From positions 1-9,513 of the forward strand of contig JAPLIX010000092.1 in the NCBI GenBank assembly GCA_026388865.1: a stretch of 9,513 nucleotides of DNA. The letters run 5' to 3'. Under the pieces are notes generated by a model. That model saw nothing but the letters and a program-made list of their open reading frames with translations. It was not told where the DNA came from and did not search any database. Shown one piece after another: positions 6,251 to 9,513 of this stretch (positions are counted from its first letter, which is position 1; every line of letters begins with the position of its first letter). A program made the position numbers and the translations under genes. The DNA comes from Pseudomonadota bacterium (lineage in GTDB: Bacteria; Desulfobacterota; WTBG01; CAIYCZ01).

Positions 6251-7093
6251 ATGAAGACCAGAATTACCATACTGTGTGAAAATACCGCAATCCCCGCACG
6301 GGGTATTCTCGGAGAGCACGGCTTTGCCGCACTTATAGAAACCACGGCGGGGCGTTATCTCTTTGATACCGGACAGGGCAACACCCTGCTGCATAACGCG
6401 GCAGCCCTGGGCTTGGACCTCGCGCGCCTCGATAAAATCATGCTGAGCCATGGCCACTTTGACCATACCGGCGGGCTTGCTCAGGTGCTCGGCCGTACCG
6501 GGCCGATTGACGTGCACGCCCACCCGGATATTTTTTTAAAACGATTTGCGCTGATCAAGGCCCGGCGCACAAACACGCTCAAACCGATACACAACCCTGC
6601 GTCTGCCGCGAAGCTTAAACGCCTCGGCGCCCGCCTGGTTTTTAACACCGCGTTTACGCAGATTGACCGCAATCTCTATCTAACCGGCGAGGTTCCGAGG
6701 TCTTCTGTTTTTGAAAAGCCGGATTCACGGCTCGTCATTAAAAAAGCGGGAAAGATTGTTCCTGATCCTCTCAAAGACGACCAGTCCGCCATACTGAAAA
6801 CTAAAAAGGGGCTCGTGGTCATCTTCGGCTGCGCCCATGCAGGCATGATTAACACGCTGCAGCATATCAGGCGGTATCTGTTGGATGAGAAAATGTATAT
6901 GATTCTTGGCGGCACGCATCTCGGGTTTTCAAGTGATGCGCAGGTGGCTGCAAGCATTGACTGCCTCAGGAACTTCGCTTTTGAAAAGATCGGCGTCTCC
7001 CACTGCACCGGCGCTAAAGCATCGCTTCAGCTAATGAGGGCCTTCAGGGAAAAGTTCTTTATTGCCAATGCGGGGAGTGTTATAGAAATATAA
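6251..7093 (+). CDS. metallo-beta-lactamase-fold hydrolase
   Basis: This 280-residue protein has the metallo-beta-lactamase metal site HGHFDH (H67, H69, D71, H72), with H91, H196 in GCAHAGMIN and H251 in HCTG as further likely ligands. The overall pattern, with a GTHLGF strand near residue 221 and the C-terminal HCTG and IANAG, is that of the COG1237-like group, often annotated as related to archaeal dihydropterin/RFAP-type synthases. The substrate is unknown. It lies 36 nt after the desulfurase gene with no clear Shine-Dalgarno site, and I see no obvious terminator or promoter between them. Whether it belongs to the same functional unit is uncertain. It ends at the border with the AT-rich spacer before the toxin-antitoxin genes. 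Confidence 0.85.
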   Translation: MKTRITILCENTAIPARGILGEHGFAALIETTAGRYLFDTGQGNTLLHNAAALGLDLARLDKIMLSHGHFDHTGGLAQVLGRTGPIDVHAHPDIFLKRFALIKARRTNTLKPIHNPASAAKLKRLGARLVFNTAFTQIDRNLYLTGEVPRSSVFEKPDSRLVIKKAGKIVPDPLKDDQSAILKTKKGLVVIFGCAHAGMINTLQHIRRYLLDEKMYMILGGTHLGFSSDAQVAASIDCLRNFAFEKIGVSHCTGAKASLQLMRAFREKFFIANAGSVIEI

Positions 7094-7153
7094 AAGCCGG
7101 GATTTTAACTCTACATTGCAGACTTGTAAAAAACATATAAATCTTCCATTTTT

Positions 7154-7173
7154 AGAAAAAATCTGTTGTTTCT
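7154..7173. repeat. inverted repeat, possible AbiEi operator
   Basis: AGAAAAAA (7154-7161) and TTGTTTCT (7166-7173) are complementary at seven of eight positions around a TCTG centre. The right arm overlaps the proposed -35 hexamer at 7166-7171. AbiEi-type antitoxins are known to repress their own promoters by binding inverted repeats, so this is a reasonable operator candidate. The AT-rich context makes a chance match possible. Confidence 0.3.
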
Positions 7174-7194
7174 TTATTCATATAGCGATATAGT
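7166..7194 (+). promoter_or_regulatory. sigma70-like promoter of the toxin-antitoxin pair
   Basis: TTGTTT (7166-7171) and TATAGT (7189-7194) are separated by 17 nt, a good sigma70 arrangement. It sits in the AT-rich spacer 7094-7230, about 36 nt before the ATG at 7231. This supports independent transcription of the downstream pair. Confidence 0.45.
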
Positions 7195-7230
7195 TATGGT
7201 GCATTATATTCTATACAGTAGAGAAAACGG

Positions 7231-8064
7231 ATGCCAAACAATATCAAAGACGCCTATACAGGCGGTATAGGTACAACCAATCGCAAACTCCTCGATCTTT
7301 TAAACCGTCGCTTAAAAGGGCCATTCACCCCTAAAGAAGCTGCCGGGATTCTTTCTCTTCAGCCAAAAAGAACTCTCCGTTTGCTGTCATATCTTGCAGC
7401 CCGGGGATGGTTGAACCGTGTTCGGCAGGGACTTTACATAACCGTTCCCCTTGGAACCCTTAATCCTTCCCAGCGCATGGAAGACCCCTGGATAATTGCC
7501 ATGAGCATTTTCCCTCCCTGCTATATCGGCGGCTGGAGCGCATGTGAGCACTGGGGATTTACCGAGCAGATTTTCAATGATAGTCTGGTCATAACCACAA
7601 AAAAACAGCGTCGTCGAAAAGTGCAGCTACACAGCAGCACCTATGTTGTACGGTGGGTGCCTGAGTATGCGTTCTTTGGAACACAGACTCTATGGCGCGA
7701 GCAGACCAAAATACTCATTTCAGACCCTTCAAAAACCATTGTCGATCTTGTGAGCGATCCGTACCTGGGCGGGGGCATTCGGCATACTGCTGAAATCATA
7801 AAAGAATATTTCAGCAGCGAACACCGCAATGACACGGCGCTTCTTTCCTATATGGAAAAGCAGAGAAACGGCGCAGCATATAAGCGTCTCGGATATATTA
7901 TCGAATGTTTAAAAATAGGGGCGCCTTCTGTTGTTGATACATGCTTAACAAAAATAAGCACTGGCTATTCTCTTCTTGATCCGGCAATAAAAGAAGGCGG
8001 CAGATATCTGCGACGCTGGAATTTGAAAGTAAATGCAACAGTCAAAGGCGGGGAAATATCTTGA
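7231..8064 (+). CDS. AbiEi-type antitoxin / transcriptional regulator
   Basis: This 277-residue protein resembles AbiEi antitoxins of type IV toxin-antitoxin systems. The N-terminal part (about residues 30-75) reads as a winged helix: PFTPKEAAGIL, a recognition-like segment QPKRTLRLLSYLAARGW, then the wing NRVRQGLYITVP. The following region with PPCYIGGWSACEHWGF, the basic TTKKQRRRKV, and DPSKTIVDLVSDP is typical of the family's C-terminal domain. Such proteins repress their own operon and neutralise the AbiEii nucleotidyltransferase. The next gene is an AbiEii-like protein overlapping by 4 nt, which strongly supports the call. The codons and flanks look more AT-rich than the sulfur-gene region, consistent with horizontal acquisition. 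The ATG follows GAGA at 7221-7224, a modest ribosome site. Confidence 0.85.
   Translation: MPNNIKDAYTGGIGTTNRKLLDLLNRRLKGPFTPKEAAGILSLQPKRTLRLLSYLAARGWLNRVRQGLYITVPLGTLNPSQRMEDPWIIAMSIFPPCYIGGWSACEHWGFTEQIFNDSLVITTKKQRRRKVQLHSSTYVVRWVPEYAFFGTQTLWREQTKILISDPSKTIVDLVSDPYLGGGIRHTAEIIKEYFSSEHRNDTALLSYMEKQRNGAAYKRLGYIIECLKIGAPSVVDTCLTKISTGYSLLDPAIKEGGRYLRRWNLKVNATVKGGEIS
8047..8054 (+). promoter_or_regulatory. ribosome binding site for a TTG start
   Basis: GGCGGGGA, inside the end of the antitoxin gene, precedes the TTG at 8061 by six bases. It supports that rare start, for which no in-frame ATG exists nearby. The start overlaps the antitoxin stop, so the two genes are probably translationally coupled. 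Confidence 0.5.
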
Positions 8065-9513
8065 TTGCACATGATGACATAAGAGAGCTTGTTGCTGAAT
8101 GGAGGCTGCGCGAAGATGTTATTGAGAAAGATTACGTCATAGGTTGGCTTTTGTGGGGTATTGGTTCACAGCCGGAGATCAGAAACGCATGGACTTTTAA
8201 AGGCGGCACGTGCCTTAAAAAATGTTTCATAGAAACATGGCGCTTTTCAGAAGACCTTGATTTTACCGTGCTGCCTGGCGGCCCCATGAATGTTGATGCC
8301 CTGACCGAGATTTTTAAGGATGTTTTAAACCGTGTGCATTCGGAGTCCGGTATTGACTTTTCGGTGAAGCAACCTGTTTTCAAAGAGAGTCAAAGCCATG
8401 ATTATACAGGCGGCAGTATCTATTATCGGGGGCCTCGCAAACATCCGCAGCCTGCACGGATAAAACTTGATCTGCTCGGCAGTGAAAAACTCGTAAAGCC
8501 TCCCGTATTTCGCCAGATTTTTAATCCGTACACGGAATATGAAAAAAATGGCTATCCGCAAGCCGGAGATGTGCTCTGTTATTCATTTGAGGAGGTTTTT
8601 GCTGAAAAGATAAGGGCTATGGGCGAGCGCTGCAGGCCCCGAGACCTTTACGATATTGTTAATCTCTTTCGCAACCGTAATGATATTGAAACTGATGCTG
8701 ACACTATTTATCAAGTGCTTTGCGAAAAGTGTAAAAACAAAAACCTCCCTGTAACAACTTTCCACAGCATAGATGCATCAATATATAAACAGGAATTGAT
8801 TGCAGAATGGGAAAATATGCTCAGGCATCAATTGCCCCTCCTGCCGGATTTTAAGAGTTTCTGGGATGATTTGCCGGGTCTTTTCCGCTGGCTTGAAAAT
8901 CAGACTCCTCTTGTCCGTCTGGCAAGCATTCCTCGAGACAGCGGGGAGCAGGTTACCACCTGGGCTCCTCCCCGCACGCTTGGTGTCTGGGGTGCCGGAT
9001 ATTCGCTTGAAACGATTCGTTTTGCAGCATTCAATCATCTTTGTGTTGATATTTCATATTTAAAGCAGGGGCATGAGTACAAACAATACCGAATTGAGCC
9101 GTACTCCCTTTACAAAACCCAGGAGGGCAATACAATTCTCAGAGCCGTGAGGGTAGATAATGGAGAACCACGATCCTTCAGAATAGACCGGATACGAAAA
9201 GCTACTGTAACCAATGTGACATTTGCTCCACGTTTTCAGATTGATATGTATGCAAAAGGGCCATCGAGTTCTTTTCAAAAGCCATCAAAGCGCAACCTGC
9301 CAAAAACTATCGGTCATATCCCCAAGGTTCAAAGACCTGTTTCGTTTGGCATAAAAACAAAAAGTACTTTTTCAACCGGCATCACTTATGTTTATGAATG
9401 CCCATTCTGTCATAAAAAATTTAGAAGAAGTTCTATGGATTCAAAGCTGAACACTCACAAAGGGGCATACGGCATGAATTGCCCCGGACTTATGGGGATT
9501 TTGGTAAAGACAA
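8061..9513 (+). CDS. AbiEii nucleotidyltransferase toxin fused to WYL and zinc finger
   Basis: This is an open frame of 484 codons running off the right edge, so it is 3'-truncated by the window. Residues about 1-200 are an AbiEii-type nucleotidyltransferase: GGT at 48-50, SEDLD at 63-67 with paired aspartates D65 and D67, a third acidic residue D137 in IKLDLL, EKIRAM around K183, and RDLYD at 194-198. These toxins are thought to modify RNA or proteins by nucleotide transfer. After a linker, residues about 315-390 look like a WYL domain (IRFAAFNHLCVDISYL, IEPYSLY, FRIDRIRKA). A CCHC zinc finger follows: C447, C450, H466, C474. AbiEii proteins usually end soon after the RDLYD region, so this extension is unusual. 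The WYL call is pattern-based and less certain than the toxin domain. It begins at TTG, overlapping the antitoxin stop. Confidence 0.8.
   Translation, partial: MIAHDDIRELVAEWRLREDVIEKDYVIGWLLWGIGSQPEIRNAWTFKGGTCLKKCFIETWRFSEDLDFTVLPGGPMNVDALTEIFKDVLNRVHSESGIDFSVKQPVFKESQSHDYTGGSIYYRGPRKHPQPARIKLDLLGSEKLVKPPVFRQIFNPYTEYEKNGYPQAGDVLCYSFEEVFAEKIRAMGERCRPRDLYDIVNLFRNRNDIETDADTIYQVLCEKCKNKNLPVTTFHSIDASIYKQELIAEWENMLRHQLPLLPDFKSFWDDLPGLFRWLENQTPLVRLASIPRDSGEQVTTWAPPRTLGVWGAGYSLETIRFAAFNHLCVDISYLKQGHEYKQYRIEPYSLYKTQEGNTILRAVRVDNGEPRSFRIDRIRKATVTNVTFAPRFQIDMYAKGPSSSFQKPSKRNLPKTIGHIPKVQRPVSFGIKTKSTFSTGITYVYECPFCHKKFRRSSMDSKLNTHKGAYGMNCPGLMGILVKT

Noticed and set aside
7094..7130. Intrinsic terminator after the metallo-beta-lactamase gene
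   Set aside because: No GC-rich hairpin followed by a T-run is visible in this AT-rich spacer.
1..9513. tRNA, rRNA, CRISPR array or insertion sequence
   Set aside because: I saw no cloverleaf with a GTTCGA-type T loop, no rRNA signature, no regularly spaced repeats, and no transposase-like frame with terminal inverted repeats.

Overview
The window reads as a piece of chromosome from an anaerobic, sulfur-metabolising bacterium. The evidence is a HdrB/GlpC-type CCG iron-sulfur protein, a CoA-disulfide/polysulfide reductase fused to a rhodanese domain, an FmdB-type zinc ribbon, and a NifU-NifS pair. A Desulfobacterota- or Nitrospirota-like source would fit, but this is an inference from gene content and no taxonomic marker is present. 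All recognised genes lie on the plus strand.

Region 1 (1-266) has no convincing protein gene. It holds a near-perfect 22-nt palindrome (25-46) and then a segment (52-207) that folds on paper into a closing stem, a large branched arm and a 9-bp hairpin. This looks like a structured leader RNA or small RNA. I could not match it to a riboswitch class I know.

Region 2 (267-7093) is a tightly packed series of genes: a small membrane protein with two hydrophobic segments; an exported flavodoxin-fold protein; a CCG-domain iron-sulfur protein with an N-terminal ferredoxin-like part; a 66-residue cysteine-rich B-box-like protein; a CoA-disulfide reductase-rhodanese gene broken by an internal deletion and frameshift near 3304-3312; an FmdB-like zinc ribbon with a cysteine-rich tail; a NifU/IscU scaffold with an N-terminal extension; a NifS-type cysteine desulfurase; and a metallo-beta-lactamase-fold protein. 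Short gaps (3-52 nt) suggest an operon from about 267 to 6214 that may include the last gene. As a group it looks like a persulfide/sulfur-handling and Fe-S assembly module: NifS makes persulfide, NifU builds clusters, the reductase-rhodanese handles persulfides or polysulfides, and the CCG protein and flavodoxin are electron carriers.

Region 3 (7094-9513) is a separate module. An AT-rich spacer with a good sigma70-like promoter and an overlapping inverted repeat precedes an AbiEi-type winged-helix antitoxin. A 4-nt overlap then leads to an AbiEii-type nucleotidyltransferase toxin, which is open at the right edge of the window. The toxin is unusual: after its nucleotidyltransferase domain it carries what looks like a WYL ligand-sensing domain and a CCHC zinc finger. 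This fusion and the structured leader are the two least ordinary features of the window.
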